This document shows, piece by piece, positions 43,875-51,820 of a DNA stretch of 64,000 nucleotides. Under the pieces are notes generated by a model, which did not search any database, had not been told where the DNA came from, and worked only from the letters and a program-made list of their open reading frames with translations. Each line of letters opens with the position of its first letter. Position 1 is the stretch's first letter. The stretch spans positions 1 to 64,000 of the forward strand of contig JAEYRV010000035.1 in assembly GCA_023435305.1 (NCBI GenBank). Direction: 5' to 3'. A program made the translations under genes and the position numbers. This stretch comes from Bacillota bacterium (GTDB taxonomy: Bacteria; Bacillota; Clostridia; Acetivibrionales; DTU013).

Positions 43875-45255
43875 TGTCTTCACCTCCCTGCTCATGTCCG
43901 GTCAGCATACTTATCACAACACTATCTTCATTGATTTTGCTTATCATATCTGCGGTGAGAATAATACTTTCCATTTCCCCCGGTGCAACAATTCTCCTCT
44001 TTACAGAATGCAGGATTTTATCCCCTAAGCAGGCGGCGAAAACTGCATCCCGGTAAATTCCTCCGACCCTGAAAAACAGCCTCACATCCTCGCTGCAGTT
44101 TCGATGTATCTGCTGGGGGATCACGCATCTGACACCATGACCAGATATTATCCTTATCATCTCGTTTGTCTCTGCCGCCATCTCTTCAGGTCCAGCTTCC
44201 ATCACAGGTGTGGAGTCACCACCGCTCTTCGCCGTACTCTCATTGGCAGGTGTATTCCCGGCACCTGCACCGCTTCCTCCGCTCAGTGAAGTCACATATT
44301 CGGCCGCACCTTTCCCCGCCTTATATCCCTCCAATGTGACATAATCCACAAGATCATGCACATAAACAGAATTTCCGCATGCAAAAATGCCCTCACACGA
44401 AGTCTGAGCCGAATCATCAACGACAGGGCCGGCCGTCGTACTGTCCATTTCAATAGGCAAAGGCCCAATCAGCTCATTTTCCGGTATCAAACCTACAGAA
44501 AGCAACAATGTATCACATTCAACATATTCATAGCTCCCGGCGACAGGTCTGCCCTGCTCATCGACCTTCGCTACAGTGACCCCCTCGAGCCTCTCCTGCC
44601 CATGTATTTCTACTACAGTGTGGCTCAGCCTCAGCGGTATATCAAAATCATCCAAGCACTGGACGATATTCCTCTTCAATCCGCCCGAGTACGGCATAAG
44701 CTCGCATACCATCTTTACCTCGGCGCCTTCGAGTGTCATCCTTCTGGCCATAATGAGGCCTATATCTCCTGAACCGAGTATAACGACCTTTTTGCCGGGC
44801 ATGTATCCCTCCATATTTACAAACCGCTGGGCTGTTCCCGCCGTATATATGCCCGCGGGTCTTGTACCGGGAATATTCAATGCACCTCGTGTCCTTTCTC
44901 TGCAGCCTGTTGCCATTATGATGGAGCGCGCCTTTATTTTCATCAGCCCGTCCTCGCTGTTGACAGCAGTTACCACCTTATCCTTTGATATATCAAACAC
45001 CATCGTGTTAAGTTTAACATCAATGCCGAGCTCGTTTACCTGCCGGATGAATCTTTCCGCATATTCAGGCCCTGTCAGCTCCTCACCGAACAGGTGCAGC
45101 CCAAAGCCGTTATGGACACACTGCTGCAATATGCCGCCCAGTGTCCGGTCACGCTCCAGCAGGACTATATTATCAATCCCGTTATTTACGGCTTCAACAG
45201 CCGCTGCCATTCCAGCGGGTCCACCGCCTATTATCACAATGTCGGCCTCCCTCAA
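43867..45255 (-). CDS. NAD(P)/FAD-dependent oxidoreductase of the glp operon
   Basis: A 462-residue flavoprotein: FAD loop IVIIGGGPAGMAAAVEAV at 6-23, ATGCRERTRGA near 115, a second NAD(P)-binding loop VVILGSGDIGLIMARRM near 158 and ACGNSVYVHDLVD near 298. It resembles the second subunit of anaerobic glycerol-3-phosphate dehydrogenase sets. An Ala/Gly/Ser/Thr-rich insert (about residues 322-360) separates the core from a C-terminal domain unlike the rest. TTG 45255 directly follows the previous stop, with GGAGGTG six bases upstream. Confidence 0.85.
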   Translation of the reverse strand: MREADIVIIGGGPAGMAAAVEAVNNGIDNIVLLERDRTLGGILQQCVHNGFGLHLFGEELTGPEYAERFIRQVNELGIDVKLNTMVFDISKDKVVTAVNSEDGLMKIKARSIIMATGCRERTRGALNIPGTRPAGIYTAGTAQRFVNMEGYMPGKKVVILGSGDIGLIMARRMTLEGAEVKMVCELMPYSGGLKRNIVQCLDDFDIPLRLSHTVVEIHGQERLEGVTVAKVDEQGRPVAGSYEYVECDTLLLSVGLIPENELIGPLPIEMDSTTAGPVVDDSAQTSCEGIFACGNSVYVHDLVDYVTLEGYKAGKGAAEYVTSLSGGSGAGAGNTPANESTAKSGGDSTPVMEAGPEEMAAETNEMIRIISGHGVRCVIPQQIHRNCSEDVRLFFRVGGIYRDAVFAACLGDKILHSVKRRIVAPGEMESIILTADMISKINEDSVVISMLTGHEQGGEDSE

Positions 45256-46701
45256 CTAAAGCACCTCCTTTGTCCTGCCTGTCAGCAATTCAGATCCGGC
45301 ACCCTTTTTCAATATGCTTTCCGCTGGAACTCCAAGCTCACGGGATAGTATTTCAACGATCCTTGGTGTACAGAATCCGCCCTGGCATCTTCCCATGCCT
45401 GCCCTCGTTCTGTGTTTGACTGCATCCACGGTCCTTGCTCCTGCAGGTCTGCGGATCGCATCAACTATTTCCGCCTCGGTCACCAGCTCACACCTGCAAA
45501 TAACTCTCCCATACTGCCTATTCCTGCCGATCATTTCTGCTTTCTCATCGTCAGACGCTTCACTGAATCTGGCAATGGATTTTCTCACCGGGTCGAAATC
45601 CTTTCTTTGCACCAGCTCAAGACCGGCTTCCCGCAACAGTTCCACAACATACTCTGCAATGGCCGGAGCAGCGGTCAGCCCAGGTGATTCTATCCCGGCT
45701 GCATTAATGAATTTCCTATTCGCCGGCGAAGGTGAAATAATAAAATCCGATGTGGACGGAGTTGCTCTCAGCCCGGCAAAGGAGGTGATCACCTGTTTCA
45801 TGTTTATCCCGGGCACCGATCTGAGGGCTCCGTTTATCACCTTTTGCATTTCAATTGCTGCAGTGGATATATCCTCTCTGTCGCCGGTATCCATTGATGT
45901 GGGTCCTATGAGAAGATTCCCATCCACAGTGGGTGTTACTAGTATACCCTTGCCAGCGGCCGAAGGAGTCTGGAACACAACAGTCCGAGCCTGATTACCC
46001 TGGCTTTTATCCAGAAGCAGGTATTCACCTTTCCTGGGCTTTATTTCGAAGGAGCTGTCACCAATCATTCCTGCAATCCTGTCCGAGTAGATTCCGGCCG
46101 CATTTACGATAAATTTGCTGTATATGACACTCTGATTGGTCGTTATTTTAAACAGCTCATCCTCACAGCGAATACCTGTAACTTCTGTCTCCAGCATAAT
46201 TTCAGCCTTGTTGGCTGCTGCGTTTTCAATTGCAGCATAAGTCAGTTCATATGGACAAGTAATTGCGGCAGAAGGAGCATAAAGCGCACCGGTCACATCA
46301 GTGGAAATATTAGGCTCGATTCTGGCTGCAGCCTCATAGCCCTCCAGTATTTCCAGTCCCGGCACCCCATTTTCCGCTCCTCGTTGGTAAAGCTTCTGCA
46401 GGACTTCCATGTCAGCCCCGCTAAATGCCAGCACAAGTGAACCTATCCTTTTGAAAGATACTTGAAGCTCCTGCGACAGTTTTTCAAACATTTCATTGCC
46501 TTTCACATTGAATCCGGCTTTAAGCGTCCCGGGCAAAGGATCATAGCCGGCATGCACTATCGCACTGTTCGCCTTGCTGCTGCCCGAAGCCACATCAGTC
46601 CCCTTTTCCAGTACACATATCCTGAGTTCATACCTCATAAGCTCTCTTGCCGCCAGTGCTCCTATCACTCCTGCGCCGATCACTGCCACATCATATACCA
46701 A
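45256..46701 (-). CDS. FAD-dependent glycerol-3-phosphate dehydrogenase, GlpA-like, with BFD domain
   Basis: A 481-residue flavoprotein: FAD loop VAVIGAGVIGALAARELM at 4-21, SSKANSAIVHAGYD near 46 and SPGLTAAPAIAEYV near 354, all typical of GlpA-like dehydrogenases. The C-terminal 90 residues are a BFD-like 2Fe-2S domain with four Cys (CRCE..., CQGGFC). It likely oxidises glycerol-3-phosphate to DHAP and passes electrons to the next two gene products. TTG 46701 lies after GAGGTGG. First gene behind the GlpP leader. Confidence 0.87.
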   Translation of the reverse strand: MVYDVAVIGAGVIGALAARELMRYELRICVLEKGTDVASGSSKANSAIVHAGYDPLPGTLKAGFNVKGNEMFEKLSQELQVSFKRIGSLVLAFSGADMEVLQKLYQRGAENGVPGLEILEGYEAAARIEPNISTDVTGALYAPSAAITCPYELTYAAIENAAANKAEIMLETEVTGIRCEDELFKITTNQSVIYSKFIVNAAGIYSDRIAGMIGDSSFEIKPRKGEYLLLDKSQGNQARTVVFQTPSAAGKGILVTPTVDGNLLIGPTSMDTGDREDISTAAIEMQKVINGALRSVPGINMKQVITSFAGLRATPSTSDFIISPSPANRKFINAAGIESPGLTAAPAIAEYVVELLREAGLELVQRKDFDPVRKSIARFSEASDDEKAEMIGRNRQYGRVICRCELVTEAEIVDAIRRPAGARTVDAVKHRTRAGMGRCQGGFCTPRIVEILSRELGVPAESILKKGAGSELLTGRTKEVL

Positions 46702-46733
46702 ATATACCACCTCGTTTCCGTGTCGATACAAAA

Positions 46734-46784
46734 TAAAAAAGCCACACCAAACAAAGGCTGAACGCCTTTATTAACAATGTGACT
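46734..46784 (-). promoter_or_regulatory. Leader terminator, candidate GlpP antitermination site
   Basis: On the minus strand an outer stem AGTCACA/TGTGGCT and an inner stem AAAGGC/GCCTTT are followed by a T run, ending 33 bases before the dehydrogenase start. It lies between the promoter at 46821-46849 and the structural genes, exactly where GlpP-type antitermination acts in Bacillus glpD. Confidence 0.7.
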
Positions 46785-46820
46785 CCAATTCTCCGCACAT
46801 ATTTTTATTCACTTAACATA

Positions 46821-46849
46821 AGTATATCATACTATCAACATTTCTACAA
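46821..46849 (-). promoter_or_regulatory. Promoter of the glp oxidoreductase operon
   Basis: On the minus strand TTGTAG (46849-46844), 17 bases, TATACT (46826-46821). Transcription would begin near 46814, giving a leader of about 110 bases that contains the terminator. Confidence 0.65.
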
Positions 46850-46875
46850 TGCTCAATCAATTGAGTGGGACTCGA

Positions 46876-47439
46876 CTAACAGCTCCACAACTCCGGTCTG
46901 CCAGTCGATGCTCCGATACATCCAGCTTTCAGCGCCTCAATTATATCTTCCCTGGTCTCAATCAATCCTCCTGCTATCACCGGCATGGACAGCTCGCCGC
47001 ATATCCTCCTGATCACGGAAGGCATGACAGCAGGCATGATCTCAACGACGTCAGGTCTGGCAGCTGCAGCTGTTTTGACAGCTGTGTCATAAGACAGGCT
47101 GTCGACAAGGAAGAATCTCTGTATACTGAAGATGCCTTTTTCCATCGCATGTTTTATGCTGCTGCTTTTAGTGCTCAATATACCGGTCGGCCTGACCACC
47201 CCGGCAATATAATCGATTGCTTTATTGTCCCTGCCCAGACCTTCAATAAGATCCACATGGATAAAAACCTGCCTGCCGCTTCCCTTTACCTGGTCTGCCA
47301 TCTTTTTTATATTGAAAATATCGCCGTTCAGTAAAAATACGGTAAGCGCATCGCTCTCCAATGCCTTTATCAGGTCTGTTTCCTTGCGTACTGCCGCAAT
47401 AACAGGATTTTTACGTATATTCTCCAATATGTCAGACAT
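46876..47439 (-). CDS. glpP: Glycerol-3-phosphate responsive antiterminator GlpP
   Basis: A 187-residue GlpP. It forms a TIM-barrel-like fold; signature stretches are PVIAAVRKETDLIKA near 12, VFIHVDLIEGLGRD near 58, GILSTKSSSIKHAM near 88 and VVEIMPAVMPSVI near 128, ending PVIAGGLIETREDI. In Bacillus, GlpP with glycerol-3-phosphate binds the leader RNA and prevents termination. ATG 47439 has GGAAAGG upstream. It is followed by a separate promoter and terminator for the oxidoreductase genes. Confidence 0.92.
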   Translation of the reverse strand: MSDILENIRKNPVIAAVRKETDLIKALESDALTVFLLNGDIFNIKKMADQVKGSGRQVFIHVDLIEGLGRDNKAIDYIAGVVRPTGILSTKSSSIKHAMEKGIFSIQRFFLVDSLSYDTAVKTAAAARPDVVEIMPAVMPSVIRRICGELSMPVIAGGLIETREDIIEALKAGCIGASTGRPELWSC

Positions 47440-47570
47440 AACACATACCTTTCCGGGACCCGGCTTATTCCGCCCTGGAAAAATCAGCATAAAACCGCCG
47501 GTCTCAATTACATTATCTCACTTTACAGTACAAAGATAAAGGCTATGTCTGCATACTTCCTCTGTAAGGT

Positions 47571-47617
47571 AATGGGACTGTCCAGGATTGGTCAAAGCAA
47601 ATCCTGGAGCAGCCCCA
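47571..47617 (-). terminator. Long terminator-like hairpin after the ABC operon
   Basis: On the minus strand ATGGGGCTGCTCCAGGATT pairs with AATCCTGGACAGTCCCAT, about 17 paired bases with small mismatches. It follows the binding-protein stop by 17 bases. There is no clear T run, so it may act more as a 3' stabiliser. Confidence 0.55.
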
Positions 47618-47633
47618 TAAAGTTTACATCCCA

Positions 47634-48638
47634 TCACTTCTTTATTTGCTTGATAGCTTTCTCGGCGTAGCTATTGTCGACCAGAGCACCATACGGAGCT
47701 TCCTTCTCCAGCTCACCGGCAGTCCTCATGACCTCCTGAAGCAGTCCCAGCGATTCTTTTTTCATGATCGGGGCCTTATTCCATGTATCCTGATCCTTGT
47801 ACCTCTTTGCTACCGTAGTCAGCAGTTCTGTATCGGAGTCTGGGAACGAATCCTTGATAGCCTCCGCCACTTCCTCAGGCGTATGGGTGTCAACCCAAAT
47901 CTGACCGCGGTATAAGGCATTGGTGAACTTCTGTATGACCTCCGGATTTTTCTTCATATAACTCTTCTTTGCATAGTAAGCTGTATACGGGATCTCGCCG
48001 CTGTCTGCTCCGACCGAGGCAACGATATATCCTCTGCCTTCCCGCTCAAGGGTCGATGCCACCGGTTCAAAAAGCGTCACATAATCCCCGGTGCCGCCCG
48101 TAAATGCACCGGCCATAAGAGCAAACTGGACACTTGTGTCGACCTCGACATCCTTTCCGGGTATCACGCCATTCTTCTTAAGCACATATTCCAGCGTCAT
48201 CTCGGGAACTCCGCCCTTTCTGCCTCCGATTATGTATTTGCCCGCAACATCGGTCCACTTGAAGTCGGGGTCCGGTTCTCTTGCCACCAGGAATGATCCA
48301 TCTCTCTTGGTGAGCTGGGCAAAGACTACGGCATGGTCTTCCTTTCCCTCATTGTACACATATATGGCAGCCTCAGGCCCGGAGAAGCCTATATCCGCCT
48401 GACCCGACAGAACAGCAGTCATGACCTTGTCTGCGCCCTGCCCGTTGATAAGCTCCACCGACAGGCCTTCTTCCTCAAAGAATCCGAGATTCAGCGCAGC
48501 ATATTGAGGCGCATAAAAGATGGAGTGCGTGACTTCACTAAGCTTTACAGTAATAAGTTTCTTTTCGCCGCATGCTCCAAAAACCAGCATAAGGCTTATC
48601 ACAAGTACGGTGATCAAAAATGCTCTCAGAGTTTTCAC
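47634..48638 (-). CDS. ABC transporter substrate-binding lipoprotein (SsuA/THI5-like)
   Basis: A 334-residue binding protein of the NMT1/SsuA group. Lipobox FGAC (Cys23), then FYAPQYAALNLGFFEEEGL near 41, GADKVMTAVLSGQADIGFSG near 68 and the GGRKGGVPEMTLEYVL stretch. Family ligands include alkanesulfonates, taurine, nitrate and pyrimidine precursors of thiamine; this ligand is not identifiable. The GTG at 48638 follows AGGGGG. Third gene of the ABC operon, after a 143-base gap holding two dispersed elements. Confidence 0.9.
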   Translation of the reverse strand: MKTLRAFLITVLVISLMLVFGACGEKKLITVKLSEVTHSIFYAPQYAALNLGFFEEEGLSVELINGQGADKVMTAVLSGQADIGFSGPEAAIYVYNEGKEDHAVVFAQLTKRDGSFLVAREPDPDFKWTDVAGKYIIGGRKGGVPEMTLEYVLKKNGVIPGKDVEVDTSVQFALMAGAFTGGTGDYVTLFEPVASTLEREGRGYIVASVGADSGEIPYTAYYAKKSYMKKNPEVIQKFTNALYRGQIWVDTHTPEEVAEAIKDSFPDSDTELLTTVAKRYKDQDTWNKAPIMKKESLGLLQEVMRTAGELEKEAPYGALVDNSYAEKAIKQIKK

Positions 48639-48680
48639 AAGTCTGCCCCCTTCCGGTAATTATTTCTCTTCCCTTGGATT

Positions 48681-48732
48681 TATAACACTTCGGTTCAAGG
48701 AAAATCTTTCGTTTGTAGAGAAATTTTCTTAC
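48681..48732. repeat. Dispersed 50-bp hairpin element, copy 2
   Basis: Matches 32951-33000, including the pairing arms GAAAAT and ATTTTC. Together with the element at 48751 it fills the gap between permease and binding-protein genes. Confidence 0.6.
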
Positions 48733-48750
48733 CTCAGCTCTTTAGCAGTG

Positions 48751-48783
48751 TTTCAACGAGGCGTGAGATATGCTCGCCTCGTT
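48751..48783 (-). repeat. Dispersed 3'-end hairpin element at the permease stop
   Basis: On the minus strand AACGAGGCGAG and CGCCTCGTT form a strong hairpin that begins at the last bases of the permease stop codon. Related copies are at 43429-43462 and 3602-3632. Confidence 0.65.
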
Positions 48784-49600
48784 ATAACGTGTGTTTTCCG
48801 CTTTTCACCAATGCTTTTTCAAGATACACGACCCCCTGATACATGAGCGCAGCAGCAACAGACAGTATAAGTACGCTTGTCATGACCAGATCGAGCTGGA
48901 ACACCTGCCCTCCATACACGATCAGATACCCGAGCCCCGCTTTTGAAACAAGGAATTCACCCACTATTACACCTACCCAGGAAAGGCCGACATTGACCTT
49001 GAGCGCATTTATGATCACTGGGTACGACGATGGCAGCACAACCTTCACCAGCACCTGAGTACGGCTGGCGCCAAAGGTCCTGACAAGCTTGATCTTTTCC
49101 TGATCCACCGAGATGAAGCCGTTGAGCACCTCAAGGATAGTCACGATAAGTGATATCGTCAATGCTATGGCAATGATCGATGATGGCCCGGCCCCGATCC
49201 AGACAATAAAAATAGGACCCAGCGCTATCTTGGGCAGGCTGTTGAGTACAACCAGGTATGGCTCCAGGACCTTTGACAGGAATTCTGACCACCAGAGCAC
49301 TACGGCTATGACAGTGCCCGCAACTGTGCCAAGCAAAAATCCGACCACAGTCTCAAAGCAGGTAACCCCCGTATGATAAAACAGGTTCCCCTCCTGATAA
49401 AGACTGACAAGTGTATCTGCTATCCTTGACGGCTGGCTTGTAATAAAAGAGTCAATCAGCTTCAATGCAGCCAACAGCTCCCACAGTGCAAAAAACGCTG
49501 CAAGAATGAACACACGTGTTATGAGTATTGATATTTTCTTTATCCTGACCCTCTTTAAAAATTCCTTATGTTCATTTGAAATAGTCAAATTATTTTGCAA
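48782..49600 (-). CDS. ABC transporter permease (SsuC/TauC-like)
   Basis: A 272-residue inner-membrane permease with about six helices; the coupling loop EIL..FGASRTQVLVKVVLPSSYP (near residue 170) has the EAA-type Gly-Ala-Ser and matches the SsuC/TauC group. It pairs with the ATPase upstream and binding protein downstream. TTG 49600 is chosen because GGAG lies eight bases before it; the nearer ATG directly abuts that ribosome site. It ends inside a dispersed hairpin element. Confidence 0.9.
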   Translation of the reverse strand: MQNNLTISNEHKEFLKRVRIKKISILITRVFILAAFFALWELLAALKLIDSFITSQPSRIADTLVSLYQEGNLFYHTGVTCFETVVGFLLGTVAGTVIAVVLWWSEFLSKVLEPYLVVLNSLPKIALGPIFIVWIGAGPSSIIAIALTISLIVTILEVLNGFISVDQEKIKLVRTFGASRTQVLVKVVLPSSYPVIINALKVNVGLSWVGVIVGEFLVSKAGLGYLIVYGGQVFQLDLVMTSVLILSVAAALMYQGVVYLEKALVKSGKHTL

Positions 49601-49677
49601 GCAGTTCATCTCCTTGATTCATCACAGCCAGTGACGTATTCCCGCCGCCCCGGGAGGCGAAAGCTTTCCGTGAGGAT

Positions 49678-50445
49678 TCACACATGTATATCCAGGTCCC
49701 TCCATATCTTGTTGAAGTAGTACCTGAATTCAGGCGCTTCCCTGCAGCTCATGGGAGTTTTCCTGTCGCAGGTCAGGCTGATGCAGTAAATCCTTTTTAT
49801 TGTCCCGGGCCTCCGTGTCATTACAACGACCCTGTCAGCCATGCTGATGCTCTCAGCTATGTCATGGGTAACCAGGATGGCTGTTTTGTTTTCCCGCTTG
49901 ATAATACCGTAGATGTCTTCGGCAACAGCAAGTCTGGTCTGATAATCCAATGCCGAAAAGGCTTCGTCCAGCAGAAGTATCTGCGGGTCGACCGCCAATG
50001 TCCTGATAAGAGCGGCCCTCTGACGCATACCGCCTGAAAGCTGATGCGGATATTTATCTTTGAACTCCAGCAGCCCATATGTTTCAAGCAGGCTTAAAAC
50101 ACGGTCCCTGGAGACATCATTCAGAGTCTTGGTTACTTCGAGCCCAAGGATGACATTTTCAAATATGGTCCTCCATTCAAAAAGGTAATCCTTCTGCAGC
50201 ATATAGCCCACCTGGTTCGCCGGCCCGGACACCCGCCTCCCGCCAACGGCGGCATAACCCTCGGAAGGATGCAGAAGACCTGCCATAAGCGACAGGAGAG
50301 TTGACTTTCCACAGCCGCTGGGCCCGACTACACTGACGAATTCGCCCTCTTCCACAGTCAGGTTTATATCCTCCAGTGCTGTTACCTCTCCATTTAACGA
50401 GTGATATTTCATTCCAAGATTATGTACTTCGACTATAGCGCTCAA
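49678..50445 (-). CDS. ABC transporter ATP-binding protein (SsuB/TauB-like)
   Basis: A 255-residue ATPase. Walker A GPSGCGKSTLL near 37, Q-loop MLQKDYLFEW, signature HQLSGGMRQRAAL near 133, Walker B ILLDEAFSALD near 155, and the switch His in VTHDIAE. Drives the permease. TTG 50445 has GGAGG eight bases upstream, at the expected distance. The leader contains a 6-bp perfect hairpin (GGACCG/CGGTCC, 50495-50514) without a T run; no riboswitch was recognised. Confidence 0.93.
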   Translation of the reverse strand: MSAIVEVHNLGMKYHSLNGEVTALEDINLTVEEGEFVSVVGPSGCGKSTLLSLMAGLLHPSEGYAAVGGRRVSGPANQVGYMLQKDYLFEWRTIFENVILGLEVTKTLNDVSRDRVLSLLETYGLLEFKDKYPHQLSGGMRQRAALIRTLAVDPQILLLDEAFSALDYQTRLAVAEDIYGIIKRENKTAILVTHDIAESISMADRVVVMTRRPGTIKRIYCISLTCDRKTPMSCREAPEFRYYFNKIWRDLDIHV

Positions 50446-50649
50446 AATACCATCCTCCGTATCAAGCCCTGTCAACTTCGCTGCACATCTTTCCGGACCG
50501 ACAGACTGCGGTCCTCTTGTGGGATCGTTTTATGTACAGTACAGTATATAGTTTTTTAAGGTAAACAGTGAAAGAAAAATTAGGCCTGTTTTCCAGTAAC
50601 CATGTCCGTATGCAGACAGTCAACATAATCTAGTTACATATGTTATGTA

Positions 50650-50679
50650 TTGAAGTGCCTTTATGTTTCGTGGTAAAAT
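50650..50679 (+). promoter_or_regulatory. Promoter of the FIST protein gene
   Basis: TTGAAG (50650-50655), 18 bases, TAAAAT (50674-50679). It lies downstream of an earlier in-frame ATG at 50640, which supports the later start at 50700. Confidence 0.55.
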
Positions 50680-50699
50680 ATACTAAAGAAAGAGGGATT

Positions 50700-51791
50700 A
50701 TGCAATCCCATGGAGGGTATATGTTTTTCAAAGCACTGGGCGACTTGGAGAATTATGTGAACACCACCCTTTTTTCATCATCAGATCAGCTTATGATCAT
50801 GGTTGGTGAAAAGTCAGCGGATCAAGTCCCTGAGATGATCGACTATCTGAATCAACAAAATGTGAGCTTTTTCGGCGGCATATTTCCAGAAATAATAGTT
50901 GGCAATAAGAACAGAAAAGAGGGGTATGTTGTTGAAAAACTTCAGCCCGTCCATTCGTCTCTTGTTTTTCCCTTTATGATGAGATTTTCACAGGATCGAG
51001 AAATGCTGCGCGGTATGACAGCCATCGTTTTTGTCGACGGATTGTCCAGCAGAATGAAAGATCTCACTGATACAGTCTTTAACAAGCTCGGAGATACAGT
51101 GACATATATCGGAGGCGGGGCAGGCTTCTATGACATGCATCACAGGCCCTGCATATTCGATAACAAACGGCTTTATGAGGATGCCCTCTATATCTGCATA
51201 GTTGACAACGAAGCCAGGATGGCCCTTGAACACGGCTGGAATAAAATGTCCGGGCCATATTATGTAAAAAGATCCTATGACAATGTAATTTCACACCTGG
51301 ACAGCTACAAGGCCTTTGATGTCTACCGGCATGTCATAGAAGAGGAAGAGGATCTGACACTTTTCAAGGAAGACTTTTTTATCTATGCCAAGGATCACCC
51401 CTTCGGGATAAATGAGGAAGACGGTTCGCTGATAATAAGAGATCCCATCGCGGTCAACGACAACGACGAGATCATATGTGTGGCCGGTATCCCTGAGGGC
51501 TCCGAAGTGTATATACTGAATGGCGATGCGGATACGCTGCTGAAATCTTCACTGCACATAACACAGGTTTGCAGGAACCACGCTCCACAAAAGTACCTGC
51601 CGCTTTTATTCGACTGCATATCCAGAGCAATGTTCCTTGGAAAACGCTTCCCCGACGAACTTGATATTATTCAGGCTAACTTGAACTACGGTATAGAAGG
51701 CGCACTTTCCATCGGCGAGATCGCCACAAGGAAAAACGGCGAACTGGTCATTCACAATAAAGCTACTGTACTTGCATTGATGGAAATATAG
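50700..51791 (+). CDS. FIST sensory domain protein
   Basis: A 363-residue cytosolic protein matching FIST_N plus FIST_C: DQLMIMVGEKSADQVPEMIDYL early, VTYIGGGAGFYDMHHRP near 140, and the late C-terminal part with ISRAMFLGKRFPDELDII and GALSIGEIATRKNGELVIHNKA, ending in the usual TxxAL pattern. FIST proteins are thought to bind small ligands such as amino acids. No signalling domain is fused. Start ATG 50700 follows AGAGGG; ATG 50721 after GGAGGG is an alternative. Confidence 0.82.
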   Translation: MQSHGGYMFFKALGDLENYVNTTLFSSSDQLMIMVGEKSADQVPEMIDYLNQQNVSFFGGIFPEIIVGNKNRKEGYVVEKLQPVHSSLVFPFMMRFSQDREMLRGMTAIVFVDGLSSRMKDLTDTVFNKLGDTVTYIGGGAGFYDMHHRPCIFDNKRLYEDALYICIVDNEARMALEHGWNKMSGPYYVKRSYDNVISHLDSYKAFDVYRHVIEEEEDLTLFKEDFFIYAKDHPFGINEEDGSLIIRDPIAVNDNDEIICVAGIPEGSEVYILNGDADTLLKSSLHITQVCRNHAPQKYLPLLFDCISRAMFLGKRFPDELDIIQANLNYGIEGALSIGEIATRKNGELVIHNKATVLALMEI

Positions 51792-51820
51792 TCCTGGCAA
51801 TTGTGGGGCTTGATGCATGA

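Noticed and set aside
44576..45994. Two long plus-strand frames (44576-45259, 45314-45994) opposite the glp oxidoreductases
   Set aside because: Shadows of high-quality minus-strand genes with motifs and coupled starts.
50446..50640. TPP riboswitch for the THI5-like ABC operon
   Set aside because: No CTGAGA-type core seen; only a 6-bp hairpin without a T run.
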